A stretch of DNA of 33,524 bases from Betaproteobacteria bacterium (GTDB lineage Bacteria; Pseudomonadota; Gammaproteobacteria; Burkholderiales; Burkholderiaceae). The stretch is from NCBI GenBank assembly GCA_947378095.1, contig CANCIL010000014.1:1-33524 (forward strand). Direction: 5' to 3'. The position numbers were made by a program, and so were the translations under genes. Of this stretch, positions 1 through 8,001 are shown one piece after another; the first letter of the stretch is position 1, and the number at the start of each line of letters is the position of its first letter. The notes under the pieces were generated by a model. The model was not told the origin of the DNA. It saw nothing but the letters and a program-made list of their open reading frames with translations, and did no database searches.

Positions 1-1
1 C

Positions 2-1132
2 CAATTTAATGTGCCAGTTCCAAACGGCATTCCTGCATTTAGTGTTGATGAGGCGATGAAGGCTGCTGAAAAATTGGGTGGCCCAGTATGGGTTGTTAAG
101 GCACAGATTCATGCAGGCGGACGCGGTAAGGGCGGCGGCGTGAAATTAGCTAGAAGCATGGACGAAGTAAAGAAATACGCTTCTGAAATCTTGGGTATGC
201 AACTCAAGACACATCAAACTGGACCAGATGGTCAAAAAGTGAATCGTCTCTTAATCGAAGATGGCGCAGACATTAAAAAAGAGTACTACTTCAGTATCGT
301 GACTGACCGTGGAACACAAAAGAATGTGATCATGGCCTCTAGCGAAGGTGGCATGGATATTGAGGAAGTTGCAGAATCTCATCCAGAAAAAATTATTAAA
401 GTATTTGTTGATCCATTAATTGGTTTAACTGATGCTGATTGCGACATCGTTGCTAAAGGTATTGGTGTTCCTGATGCCTCTATCCCAATGGCTCGCGATG
501 TATTTAAAAACCTCTATAAAACCTACTGGGATACAGATGCATCTTTAGTGGAGATCAATCCATTGATCCTTGAGGGTAATGGCAAGATCAAGGCTCTTGA
601 CGCTAAATTTAACTTTGATCCAAATGCCTTGTTCCGTCATCCTGAGATCGTTGCTTACCGCGATATGGATGAGGAAGACGCTGCTGAAATCGAAGCCTCT
701 AAGTTTGATCTTGCTTACATCTCTTTAGATGGCAATATTGGTTGCTTAGTGAATGGCGCTGGTTTGGCGATGGCAACCATGGACACTATTAAGTTGTTCG
801 GTGGTGAGCCAGCAAACTTCTTGGATGTTGGTGGTGGTGCTACAGCAGAAAAAGTAACTGAAGCCTTCAAGATCATGCTAAAGAACAAGAGTGTTGAAGC
901 AATTTTGGTCAATATTTTCGGCGGCATTATGCGTTGCGACGTGATCGCTGACGGTGTAGTGACTGCATGTAAGGCAGTAAATTTGACTGTACCTTTGGTT
1001 GTGCGCATGAAGGGTACCAATGAAGATCTAGGCAAGAAGATTCTTGCTGATTCTGGCCTCCCGATCATCAGTGCCGATTCAATGGCTGAAGCTGCTACAA
1101 AGGTAGTTGCTGCTGTTGCCAAAAACAAATAA
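2..1132 (+). CDS. sucC: Succinyl-CoA ligase (ADP-forming) beta subunit, 5' truncated
   Basis: This is the beta subunit of succinyl-CoA synthetase, which with SucD converts succinyl-CoA, ADP and phosphate to succinate, CoA and ATP in the TCA cycle. The visible protein has the ATP-grasp lysine/glycine region near its start ([18 protein letters not shown]) and the C-terminal CoA-ligase domain with GGGAT and [10 protein letters not shown]. The frame is already open at base 2 and reads QFNVPVPNG, which is normally about residues 14-22 of SucC, so the true start lies outside the window; the GTG at 11 is an internal valine. The stop is 15 nt before sucD, so the two are almost certainly one operon. 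Family identity is certain; only the first 16 or so codons are missing. Confidence 0.97.
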   Translation, partial: QFNVPVPNGIPAFSVDEAMKAAEKLGGPVWVVKAQIHAGGRGKGGGVKLARSMDEVKKYASEILGMQLKTHQTGPDGQKVNRLLIEDGADIKKEYYFSIVTDRGTQKNVIMASSEGGMDIEEVAESHPEKIIKVFVDPLIGLTDADCDIVAKGIGVPDASIPMARDVFKNLYKTYWDTDASLVEINPLILEGNGKIKALDAKFNFDPNALFRHPEIVAYRDMDEEDAAEIEASKFDLAYISLDGNIGCLVNGAGLAMATMDTIKLFGGEPANFLDVGGGATAEKVTEAFKIMLKNKSVEAILVNIFGGIMRCDVIADGVVTACKAVNLTVPLVVRMKGTNEDLGKKILADSGLPIISADSMAEAATKVVAAVAKNK

Positions 1133-1147
1133 TCCAGGAATTTCAAT

Positions 1148-2041
1148 ATGTCTATTTTGATCAATAAAAACACCAAAGTCATTACACAAGGTATTACTGG
1201 TAAGACTGGTCAGTTCCATACAGAAAAATGCCAGGAATATGCAAACGGTAAGAACTGTTTCGTTGCTGGTGTAAATCCTAAAAAAGCAGGCGAGTCTATT
1301 TTTAACATTCCTATTTTTGGTAGTGTTAAGGAAGCTGCTCAACAAACTGGCGCTACTACTTCCGTTATTTATGTTCCGCCTCCCGGCGCAGCTGCGGCGA
1401 TTTGGGAAGCAGTTGAAGCCGATCTCGATTTCGTGATCTGTATTACTGAAGGTATTCCAGTACGCGACATGCTTGAAGTGCGCAATAAGATGAAGGCTAA
1501 AGAAGCGGCTGGTGGCAAGAAGACTTTATTGCTTGGCCCTAACTGCCCTGGAATCATTACCCCTGATGAAATCAAGATCGGCATCATGCCTGGGCATATT
1601 CATAAGAAGGGTCGTATCGGCGTTGTAAGCCGCTCTGGTACTTTGACATACGAAGCAGTAGGTCAGTTAACTGCGATCGGTTTAGGTCAATCCACAGCGG
1701 TGGGTATTGGCGGTGACCCAATTAATGGCTTGAAGCATATCGACATCATGAGAATGTTTAATGAAGATCCAGAAACGGATGCGGTCATCATGATTGGTGA
1801 AATCGGCGGTCCTGATGAAGCAGAAGCTGCTCGCTGGTGCAAAGATAATATGAAGAAGCCGGTAGTTGGCTTTATTGCTGGTGTAACAGCGCCTCCAGGT
1901 AAGCGTATGGGCCATGCTGGCGCACTAATTTCTGGTGGAGCTGATACTGCCGATGCCAAACTCGCTGTAATGGAAGAGTGTGGCTTTAAGGTAACAAAGA
2001 ATCCATCTGAAATGGCTGCTCTATTGAAAGCCATGTTGTAA
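1148..2041 (+). CDS. sucD: Succinyl-CoA ligase (ADP-forming) alpha subunit
   Basis: This is the alpha subunit of succinyl-CoA synthetase, which carries the phosphohistidine intermediate and binds CoA. At 297 aa it is full length for the family. The N-terminal CoA-binding Rossmann region (QGITGKTGQFH) is followed by the ligase domain, with GPNCPGII near residue 130 and the GHAGALISGG motif, whose His256 is the expected phosphorylated residue. It is preceded by a Shine-Dalgarno-like CAGGAA and lies 15 nt after sucC. A strong intrinsic terminator follows directly, so sucCD appears to be a closed transcription unit at its 3' end. Confidence 0.98.
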   Translation: MSILINKNTKVITQGITGKTGQFHTEKCQEYANGKNCFVAGVNPKKAGESIFNIPIFGSVKEAAQQTGATTSVIYVPPPGAAAAIWEAVEADLDFVICITEGIPVRDMLEVRNKMKAKEAAGGKKTLLLGPNCPGIITPDEIKIGIMPGHIHKKGRIGVVSRSGTLTYEAVGQLTAIGLGQSTAVGIGGDPINGLKHIDIMRMFNEDPETDAVIMIGEIGGPDEAEAARWCKDNMKKPVVGFIAGVTAPPGKRMGHAGALISGGADTADAKLAVMEECGFKVTKNPSEMAALLKAML

Positions 2042-2053
2042 TTGAGCCTGAAT

Positions 2054-2086
2054 AAAAAAGATGCCGAATAAACGGCATCTTTTTTT
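2054..2086 (+). terminator. Intrinsic terminator of sucCD
   Basis: A perfect 7-bp stem, GATGCCG (2060-2066) and CGGCATC (2073-2079), has a 6-nt AATAAA loop. It is flanked by an A-run upstream and a 7-T run downstream. It lies 13 nt after the sucD stop, as expected for a Rho-independent terminator. Confidence 0.93.
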
Positions 2087-2140
2087 GTAGTTGTGAGTAA
2101 GTTAAAAGAAGTTAAAACATAAAAAAACGTAGGAGACACC

Positions 2141-2845
2141 ATGGATTTTTCAGCATTTTCAGATGCCGCTTTTTGGGCGGCACTTCTATCAATCATCGTT
2201 GCCAATATTTTGTTATCAGGCGATAACGCAGTGGTGATTGCTTTGGCATCACGCAACTTACCACCTGCTCAGCAGAAAAAAGCGATTTTCTGGGGTAGTG
2301 CAGCCGCAATTATTTTGCGTGTGGTGTTAACCATTACTGCTGTTGCTTTGCTAACCCTGCCTTATCTCAAAATTGTTGGCGGCTTGTTGTTGCTCTATAT
2401 TGGTATTCAGTTGCTATCTGATAGTGGCGGTGAAGAGCACATGGAAGCCAAGACTAGTATTTGGGCGGCCATTCGCACTATTTTGATTGCCGACTTAGTA
2501 ATGAGCTTGGATAACGTCCTTGCCGTAGCAGCAGCTGCTCAAAAAGGCCCAGAAGAGACTCGTTTACTGCTCTTAATCATTGGCTTAGGCATGTCTATTC
2601 CATTAATCATTTTTGGTAGCGCCATGCTCCTCAAGATCATGGATCGTTTCCCAATCATTATTACTTTAGGTGCTGGCTTATTGGGCCTTCTCGCTGGCGG
2701 TATGTTGGTAGATGATCCTGCTATTAAAGACAGCATTCAAGAAGCGCTTGGCGATGCCAAGTTAGCCTTTGAAGCGATAGGCGTTGCGATTGTGATTTTG
2801 GTAGGTACGTATTTGAAGAAAAGAAATTCTCACAAAGAGGCGTAA
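2141..2845 (+). CDS. TerC/YjbE-family integral membrane protein (putative metal exporter)
   Basis: This 234-aa multi-spanning inner-membrane protein belongs to the TerC superfamily (YjbE/YkoY type). Members are linked to metal export, notably manganese, and to membrane-protein metalation. The two family signature segments, each with acidic residues inside a membrane helix, are visible: NILLSGDNAVVIALASR near residues 22-38 and DLVMSLDNVLAVAAAAQ near 117-133. About seven hydrophobic helices alternate with short charged loops, and a short basic C-terminal tail (KKRNSHKEA) follows. The ATG has an upstream GTAGGAGA ribosome site. It is a monocistronic unit with terminators on both sides. The exact ion is not readable from sequence. 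Confidence 0.9.
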   Translation: MDFSAFSDAAFWAALLSIIVANILLSGDNAVVIALASRNLPPAQQKKAIFWGSAAAIILRVVLTITAVALLTLPYLKIVGGLLLLYIGIQLLSDSGGEEHMEAKTSIWAAIRTILIADLVMSLDNVLAVAAAAQKGPEETRLLLLIIGLGMSIPLIIFGSAMLLKIMDRFPIIITLGAGLLGLLAGGMLVDDPAIKDSIQEALGDAKLAFEAIGVAIVILVGTYLKKRNSHKEA

Positions 2846-2865
2846 CTTTCCTTCTTGCTAATCTG

Positions 2866-2894
2866 AAAAAGCCGGCCTTCAACGCCGGCTTTTT
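2866..2894 (+). terminator. Intrinsic terminator after the TerC-family gene
   Basis: The stem GCCGGC (2871-2876) pairs with GCCGGC (2884-2889), with a 7-nt CTTCAAC loop. It is preceded by five A and followed by five T, so the pairing extends to a bidirectional-looking hairpin. It lies 20 nt after the TerC stop. Confidence 0.92.
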
Positions 2895-2937
2895 CGTTTC
2901 TCGAGTGCCTTGAGGCTAAGGGGTATAGACTGGAGAA

Positions 2938-2958
2938 TGAGGTATTTCACCTCAGGAG
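2938..2958 (+). promoter_or_regulatory. Small leader hairpin abutting the pilin ribosome site
   Basis: TGAGGT (2938-2943) and ACCTCA (2949-2954) form a perfect 6-bp stem with a 5-nt loop. The Shine-Dalgarno GGAG (2955-2958) begins at the very next base, 9 nt before the pilin ATG. Such placement could tune access to the ribosome site. Only the inverted repeat is seen; a regulatory role is inferred. Confidence 0.35.
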
Positions 2959-2967
2959 TCAGAGCAT

Positions 2968-3492
2968 ATGCAGAATATTAATAGCAGCAAAAGTAAAGAA
3001 ATCTCAGAGTCAAAAGCAGATTCTGGATTTACTTTAATTGAAGTCATGGTGGTAGTAGCTATCATCGGTATTTTGGTGGCGATTGCCGTACCTCAGTATC
3101 AAGATTACATTGCTCGTAGCAGAATCGTTGAGGGTATGAATTTGGCCTCTAGTGCAAAACTATCGGTTACTGAAGCGTTTGCTAGTCGAGGAACGGTTGC
3201 AATGGATGATGCTACTCACGGATCATTTACATTTACACCAACACGGAGTGTGAAGTTAATTGAGATCACCCCATCAGGTGCAATTGCGATTGATTTTCAG
3301 AATAGCGTGGCACCAGAAGGCAAAAATACATTGCATTTAGTCCCAACCAATGAGCCTGATGCAAATGTTCCTAAGCCAATCGATCTATCTAAGCCCGAGG
3401 GCTCCACTTGGTCTGGCGGCTGGTCTTGCCGATCTACAGAAACCAATTTGATACCTCAGTTGCTACCTTCTGAGTGTCGTATTGGTAAGTAA
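2968..3492 (+). CDS. pilA: Type IV pilin precursor (PilA-like)
   Basis: This is a type IV pilin subunit, made as a prepilin, cleaved and N-methylated by PilD, and assembled in the inner membrane. The class III signal is clear: a hydrophilic leader of about 20 residues ends in DSG, then FTLIEVMVVVAIIGILVAIA follows, with the conserved Glu at position +5 of the mature protein. A globular domain follows, with two cysteines near the C-terminus (WSCRSTE and PSECRIGK) that could form the usual disulfide D-loop. The length of 174 aa is typical. It stands alone between a terminator and a gene-poor stretch, so it is probably a major or accessory pilin gene separate from the assembly operons. The symbol is by family; minor pilins look similar. 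Confidence 0.88.
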   Translation: MQNINSSKSKEISESKADSGFTLIEVMVVVAIIGILVAIAVPQYQDYIARSRIVEGMNLASSAKLSVTEAFASRGTVAMDDATHGSFTFTPTRSVKLIEITPSGAIAIDFQNSVAPEGKNTLHLVPTNEPDANVPKPIDLSKPEGSTWSGGWSCRSTETNLIPQLLPSECRIGK

Positions 3493-3524
3493 GTATTGGT
3501 TTGAGTAGTAGGGACTCAGAAGGA

Positions 3525-3725
3525 CTAAGATTTTTTCAGAAGATCTAAATACTTATGAAAGCGTTCTTCTCCAAATACAGTAAGCCCTAATTTTTGTAAT
3601 AGCTTGATTCCTGCCATCGTTCTGCCTTTTGGGAGCGGTGGTGGTGGATCAATATGGTGTGCGCTGTTTACTAGTGCGCGGTTAATATAAAGACGATAGC
3701 CCTTTTTTCTGAAATTAGTCGGTTG
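3525..3725 (-). pseudogene. Possible remnant of a gene C-terminus (unrecognised)
   Basis: On the minus strand a frame is open for 66 codons before a TAG stop (complement of 3525-3527). It has protein-like composition, including a proline run (HHIDPPPPLPKGRT) and an amphipathic end (FGEERFHKYLDLLKKS). It has no start codon except an internal ATG about 30 codons from the end, and an in-frame stop closes it upstream. I do not recognise the family. It could be the tail of a degraded gene or a chance open frame. The plus strand of the whole 3493-3819 stretch otherwise holds only the promoter-like site for the next gene. Confidence 0.3.
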
Positions 3726-3729
3726 TTAG

Positions 3730-3758
3730 TTGACAGAGAAAAACTATCTGCATTTAAA
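3730..3758 (+). promoter_or_regulatory. Predicted sigma-70 promoter for the small membrane protein gene
   Basis: A perfect -35 box TTGACA (3730-3735) is followed by a 17-nt spacer and a TTTAAA -10-like box (3753-3758). This puts a transcript start about 55 nt before the ATG at 3820. The match is by eye. Confidence 0.5.
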
Positions 3759-3819
3759 ATTAATTCGCAGTAGAATTACTGAATACAGGCCTTCAGCTTA
3801 GCAATAGGAGCATAAGTTC

Positions 3820-4059
3820 ATGAATAAGAAAAAAATCATCATTATCATCGCAGCGGTTTTGGTAATATTTGTTCTAATTAACATCATTGCTAGAAGTTTT
3901 TGCGAGCCGGCTAAAGACGATACAGCAAGTGCTATTACTTCTTATGTGGAGAAGAATATGCCTAAACCTGAAGGCTTAGATGTTAGCGATATGAGAATGT
4001 CTTGGATATTATTGTTCTCTAAGTTTTGCGGTAATGGCGCTGCCACGCAACGTTTTTAA
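3820..4059 (+). CDS. Small membrane-anchored hypothetical protein
   Basis: This 79-aa protein starts with a basic MNKKK and then one strongly hydrophobic helix (about residues 6-24). It is either an uncleaved anchor or a signal peptide. A short soluble part follows, containing two cysteines (SFCEP and SKFCGN). An AGGAG ribosome site lies upstream at suitable distance, and a good promoter-like sequence precedes it, which supports a real gene. It ends 12 nt from the 3' end of the convergent PP-loop gene. No family recognised. Confidence 0.6.
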   Translation: MNKKKIIIIIAAVLVIFVLINIIARSFCEPAKDDTASAITSYVEKNMPKPEGLDVSDMRMSWILLFSKFCGNGAATQRF

Positions 4060-4071
4060 TTTACTAAAGAC

Positions 4072-4749
4072 TTAGGCGATATCCAATAGATCAAAGTAGT
4101 AGACCTGTTGCCCATATTCAGGTGGGGAGACATATTTTTTCTTCCCCAGACTTTTCCAATTTACTATTTGTGAAAAGTTGGGACCATCATATACAAAGGT
4201 ATGAAATTCTCCGTTCTCTCCACAGGCATCCACTCCTTCGGGAAGTCCAGCAATAAATTGGGCGTCAAATTCAACACCTACAAATGAGTCATCTAAAAAA
4301 CGTCCATCGACACAGGTAACTCTTGCTTTAAAACCAGCATTCAGAAACTCATTAACAAGAGATAGGCGATTTTCATTCCAAAGTGGGAGTATTGCTTCAA
4401 TATTCGCAGCAGTACAAACTTTTTCTTCCCATTCTCGATGAGCTATTAGATCGATATCTCCAAAAATGGCCTGGGTAATGCACTCATCAAGATGGAGATT
4501 TTGGAGCTTGCTAATAAAGTCTTGTTCATAACTTTGCCAAGAGGCGGAGATAAATTCATTTACCATTCCCAAAGATCTACCCTGCAGGCCAATAAGCGCT
4601 TTGCTTACTCCGTGAGAGCGAGTTTTGAGGCCAGACTCATCAAGTGCAGTGAGTAAGTGGGTGGTATTAAGCCCTAATTTTTGGGCGCGCCATAATGCTA
4701 GGCAAGAATCTTTACCCCCGCTCCAGGATGCCATCGCTTTGTTATTCAC
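4072..4749 (-). CDS. Diphthine-ammonia-ligase-like PP-loop ATPase
   Basis: This 225-aa protein belongs to the Dph6/MJ0570 branch of the adenine-nucleotide alpha hydrolase (PP-loop) superfamily. The nucleotide-binding SGGKDS motif is at residues 10-15, directly after the start. Family-typical segments follow: HGVS near residue 47, FGDIDL near 115, and EGVDACGENGEFHTFVYDGPNF near the C-terminus. In eukaryotes and archaea this family amidates diphthamide. Bacteria lack that modification, so the bacterial substrate is unknown. The GTG start at 4749 gives MNNKAMASWS; an ATG five codons in would also work. It is convergent with the small gene at 3820 and divergent from the acyltransferase at 4832. 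Confidence 0.82.
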   Translation of the reverse strand: MNNKAMASWSGGKDSCLALWRAQKLGLNTTHLLTALDESGLKTRSHGVSKALIGLQGRSLGMVNEFISASWQSYEQDFISKLQNLHLDECITQAIFGDIDLIAHREWEEKVCTAANIEAILPLWNENRLSLVNEFLNAGFKARVTCVDGRFLDDSFVGVEFDAQFIAGLPEGVDACGENGEFHTFVYDGPNFSQIVNWKSLGKKKYVSPPEYGQQVYYFDLLDIA

Positions 4750-4831
4750 AAGATTAATTATATGATCCGGTCAGATGTTGGGGCTTGTATCATGCAATTT
4801 ATAAAGCGCCGCTAAATGAACTTCATTAAAA

Positions 4832-5866
4832 ATGACTGCCACTAAAAACCGAGATCTGTTTCTGGATATTGCTAAGGGTTTAGCAATTATCTTAGTAGTA
4901 GTGGGTCACGTCATTCAAGGTAGCGCACAAAACTTTGATGATCTTCTCTGGTTTAGAGTGATCTACTCATTCCATATGCCTCTATTTGTATTCCTATCAG
5001 GGGCAGTTGCTGCTATTGCATTTAAATCAGATAGGATCGAAGAAGGGGTAGAGGCCGCTCTTCAACAGGCCAAAACGAGAATTGCTAAAGCAACTGTTCG
5101 TTTATTGTTGCCGTTTATCGCTTGGTGCCTTATTAACCAATTAATTTATCACCATAGCGATAGCGTGATGGCAGCTTTAATTCTGGCATTTAGGCGTCCT
5201 GATACTGCACTCTGGTTTCTCCTAGCTATTTTTTACTGCGTTGTACTGGCAGAACTTTTTAATATTTTTTTCTCTGTGATTTATAGGCTCTCGACAAGAT
5301 TCGGCCTTAAGGAAGCAGTCAAATGGATTGCTGATGGCCGCGTCCAAATTGCCTTGATGATATTTATTTGGTGGTCTATTCGAGAGCATACGCCTCGTGG
5401 CGCTGGCCTAAGCCTGATCAGGTCATACTTTATCTATTACGTCCTGGGGATTGGTTTTTATAAGTATGTATATCTAAAATTATCTACATGGAAGTATCTA
5501 CCAGCTTGGATTATTTTTATTGGACTCATTCCATTTTGGTCAAGAACTGCCATAGACAATATGGATGCATCAATATTATTGCCTAGTGTGCTTATTTATT
5601 TTTATGCTGGAATTGTTGCGCTAAGTGGCTCATTTTTAATTTTGAGCATTGCAAAATGGATTGCACAAACTCACATCAAAGTATTAAAAAGTTTTCTAGT
5701 GCTATGCGGACAGCTTTCCTTAGGAATTTATGCAATTCACTATTTCTTTTTAGCATACCCTCCAAAGGTGCTTACTCCCTTGCTTGTGAGCATAGTGCTA
5801 GCCTATGGCATCAATAGGATCCCAGTTGTAAGAACGGTCTTACTGGGTGAAAAGGGTTGGTTATAA
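4832..5866 (+). CDS. Acyltransferase family 3 membrane protein (fucose 4-O-acetylase-like)
   Basis: This 344-aa polytopic inner-membrane protein is of the acyltransferase-3 type, which moves acyl groups (usually acetyl) onto sugars of surface polysaccharides or other envelope molecules. The N-terminal hallmark is present: RDLFLDIAKGLAIILVVVGH, with Asp12 and His26, followed by SFHMPLFVFLSG with His48. About ten hydrophobic helices follow. It has no fused SGNH domain. It is a single gene, divergent from the PP-loop gene and upstream of the surface-lipoprotein module, separated from it by 51 nt. The acceptor cannot be told from sequence. Confidence 0.85.
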   Translation: MTATKNRDLFLDIAKGLAIILVVVGHVIQGSAQNFDDLLWFRVIYSFHMPLFVFLSGAVAAIAFKSDRIEEGVEAALQQAKTRIAKATVRLLLPFIAWCLINQLIYHHSDSVMAALILAFRRPDTALWFLLAIFYCVVLAELFNIFFSVIYRLSTRFGLKEAVKWIADGRVQIALMIFIWWSIREHTPRGAGLSLIRSYFIYYVLGIGFYKYVYLKLSTWKYLPAWIIFIGLIPFWSRTAIDNMDASILLPSVLIYFYAGIVALSGSFLILSIAKWIAQTHIKVLKSFLVLCGQLSLGIYAIHYFFLAYPPKVLTPLLVSIVLAYGINRIPVVRTVLLGEKGWL

Positions 5867-5917
5867 TAGATGTTTATAAAAATTAGCTAAAAGCAAGCCT
5901 ATATTAAAGGAGCTGTC

Positions 5918-6799
5918 TTGAAGAAATTAACAATTTTATTTTTCCCAGTCATCCTTGTAGCTTGTGCTGGTGGCAGCACCTCCACAAGCACTACTTCTTC
6001 CTCTGCGGCCACCACCCCTTTTACGAGCTGGTCTAGCACTACGGTTGGAACCCCCGTTAGCTTTTCTAGTGGCCCATCATCTACTTTGGCTGTTGATGGT
6101 ACTTCAGTCCAAGGAGCTTCAGATGCAGCTGCTACCCTGACATTAAATTCAAGCAATAATTTTTCTGCTATCAATGCATCTAATACAGCAGGCTCTGTTT
6201 CTTTTAGTACTGCAAATGGCGATACTTTGCAGAGTGGATTTAATGGTAATGCAACAGTTGCTCTCAATAAATCTCAAACCACTGTGGGTGCATTTGCCAA
6301 TCCTTCAGCCTATGGATTTGAATACCAAACTTTTGGCGCATGGGGTGCATATGGTAATGCCACTACCCCTGCTTACGCTGTAAGCGTGGGAAACCCTTCT
6401 CCTGCTAGTGCAATTCCTGCGGTTGGCTCCTTAACATTTACTGGAGGCTCTGCTGGATATTATGTTGATCCTTCCAAATTTGGTTATGTAACTAATGCGG
6501 TTATGGTGGCCGTAGTCACTTTTGATAATCGTACAGTTGCGTTTAATACAACTAATACAACCATAGCTGGCGGTCCTGGTGCCTCATTACTTTCAGCGCC
6601 AGCATTAAATATGACCGGCAATCTAAGCTATGCTGCTGGGACAAATGCAATGACAGGAACAGCTACCACTACCAATGGAATGTCAGGCAATATGAATGGT
6701 AAGTTTTATGGCCCAGGCTTAAATGAAATCGGCGGTACTTATGCAGTGACGGGCTCAGGTATTGGATCAATGGTTGGTGGTTTTGGAGGCAAGCGATAA
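5918..6799 (+). CDS. TbpB-like surface lipoprotein 1 (probable Slam/T11SS cargo)
   Basis: This 293-aa lipoprotein starts MKKLTILFFPVILVACAGG, a signal peptide with lipobox LVAC and lipidated Cys16, followed by a Ser/Thr-rich linker (residues 20-45). The rest is rich in Gly, Asn, Ser and Thr and beta-strand-like. It has the segment GFEYQTFGAW (133-142) and a C-terminal block FYGPGLNEIGGTY (263-275) ending GGFGGKR. This block is the hallmark of the transferrin-binding-protein-B-like barrel domain carried by Slam-dependent surface lipoproteins. The start is TTG with a strong AAAGGAG site 5 nt upstream. The Slam-like gene follows directly, so this is its likely cargo. There is no TonB receptor nearby, so transferrin or iron binding should not be assumed. 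Confidence 0.85.
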   Translation: MKKLTILFFPVILVACAGGSTSTSTTSSSAATTPFTSWSSTTVGTPVSFSSGPSSTLAVDGTSVQGASDAAATLTLNSSNNFSAINASNTAGSVSFSTANGDTLQSGFNGNATVALNKSQTTVGAFANPSAYGFEYQTFGAWGAYGNATTPAYAVSVGNPSPASAIPAVGSLTFTGGSAGYYVDPSKFGYVTNAVMVAVVTFDNRTVAFNTTNTTIAGGPGASLLSAPALNMTGNLSYAAGTNAMTGTATTTNGMSGNMNGKFYGPGLNEIGGTYAVTGSGIGSMVGGFGGKR

Positions 6800-6856
6800 A
6801 CCTCCCTTCTTTAGCTCTCTTACTGAGGGTGCTACTTGTAGCACCCTTTTTCTTTA
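6796..6856 (+). promoter_or_regulatory. Terminator-like hairpin overlapping the Slam gene start (attenuator candidate)
   Basis: GGGTGCTAC (6827-6835) and GTAGCACCC (6838-6846) form a perfect 9-bp stem with a 2-nt TT apex, followed by TTTTTCTTT. It reads as the intrinsic terminator of lipoprotein gene 1. The GTG start of the Slam ORF (6829-6831) is bases 3-5 of the stem, and the stem encodes VLLVAP of the signal peptide. Upstream, the same frame is open to an ATA at 6796 that overlaps the lipoprotein TAA as ATAA. GGAGG (6785-6789) lies 6 nt before that ATA, whereas the GTG has no good ribosome site. Confidence 0.75.
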
Positions 6857-8001
6857 TCGGGTCTCAGTCTTATGCTGCAGTTGCTCGTGAGCCTGCGCTT
6901 GTTCAAAAAGAGTTTGAAGAAGCTATAGGCATGATGGGCTACAGCCCCGAAGCTGCAGCAGCAAAATTTGGAGAGCTTTATCAAGAGACTAAGGCGCCTC
7001 GTATTCAACTTGAGTGGGCCAGAAGCTTATACCTAGCCGGAAGATTGGCTGAGGCAAAAGAACAATTTATTGATGTAATTAACAAAGAGATTCCGATTAC
7101 GGTCAGAGATAAGATCGAATGGTATTTGAGTGAGATTCAAAAAAGGCAATCAGCGAAAGTCTATATTGGCCTTTATCAGGACTCTAATCCCGGATATATC
7201 ACAAGTGCCAGAACGGTCAGTATTTTTGGGCAAACACTTTCATATCAGCCGGCAGTAAATACCAACTCAGAAACAGGCCTTGGGGTCGGGGTAGAGGCTG
7301 AGCGTGAACTGGTTCCTCAGTCTGGTTATTTTGCGCAAGCCAATATAAACACCGCGACCTATCAAACTAGTGCATTTAACAAGCAAGATATGGATGTCAG
7401 TTTTGTAAAACGATGGCAAGACTATAACTATAAAGATTTACGAGTAGGCTATGAACGTATGCTCTACGGTGGGTCTACATTGTTTGATTATGCATACGTA
7501 TCGTCTAAATGGGTCTTTAATTTACCCAGTCAAGACTACTATGGATTTTTTATCAAGGGCGGCCCCTTAACTTATCCAAACTACACGTATTTGTCAGGCT
7601 CTCAAACCCAAGCTAACGTTTTTTATAATCACAATATTACAAGAGACTTAACTCTGTACTTAGAGGCGGGCGGAGATAAAACCTTTGCTAGCCAGCCTGC
7701 TTATAGCTCAAACGGCTTTTATGGAACTTTAGGCACACAAGTGGCTTGGGACTCCACGAATATTCAAGCTAACCTCAAGGCTTCGATATTGCAGCGCAAC
7801 TATATGGATTCTGATCCATTGTGGGGTGAGACTAGGCGAGATTCTGGACAGCTATATTGGCTCTCTATCACCAAGAGGGACCTCTATATCCTAGGGTTGC
7901 GACCAAGTATTGATATTACCTATCAAACCAATAACTCCAATATTCCATTTTTTGCTTATAACAAGCTCTTTGGCGGCATCTTCTTTAAGAATGTGTATTA
8001 G
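6829..8001 (+). CDS. Slam-type outer-membrane translocon (surface lipoprotein assembly modifier, T11SS)
   Basis: This protein (390 aa from the GTG) matches the Slam architecture. It has a signal peptide ending near SYA, a short TPR-like periplasmic domain (about residues 22-107, with LEWARSLYLAGRLAEAKEQF), and a C-terminal beta-barrel of DUF560 type (about 109-390). Alternating aromatic strands include SGQLYWLSIT and NIPFFAYNKLFGGIFF. Slam proteins move lipoproteins or soluble cargo across the outer membrane, and the adjacent TbpB-like lipoproteins fit as cargo. Start choice is uncertain. GTG at 6829 has no clear ribosome site and gives a signal peptide without a basic n-region. CTG at 6823 or the coupled ATA at 6796 would lengthen it to MNLPSLALLLRVLLVAPFFF. 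The first ATG lies well past the signal peptide. Confidence 0.8.
   Translation: MLLVAPFFFIGSQSYAAVAREPALVQKEFEEAIGMMGYSPEAAAAKFGELYQETKAPRIQLEWARSLYLAGRLAEAKEQFIDVINKEIPITVRDKIEWYLSEIQKRQSAKVYIGLYQDSNPGYITSARTVSIFGQTLSYQPAVNTNSETGLGVGVEAERELVPQSGYFAQANINTATYQTSAFNKQDMDVSFVKRWQDYNYKDLRVGYERMLYGGSTLFDYAYVSSKWVFNLPSQDYYGFFIKGGPLTYPNYTYLSGSQTQANVFYNHNITRDLTLYLEAGGDKTFASQPAYSSNGFYGTLGTQVAWDSTNIQANLKASILQRNYMDSDPLWGETRRDSGQLYWLSITKRDLYILGLRPSIDITYQTNNSNIPFFAYNKLFGGIFFKNVY

Noticed and set aside
2087-2140. A yybP-ykoY manganese riboswitch ahead of the TerC-family gene
   Set aside because: Only about 54 nt separate the sucCD terminator from the start codon and no suitable fold is visible, so there is no room for the element.
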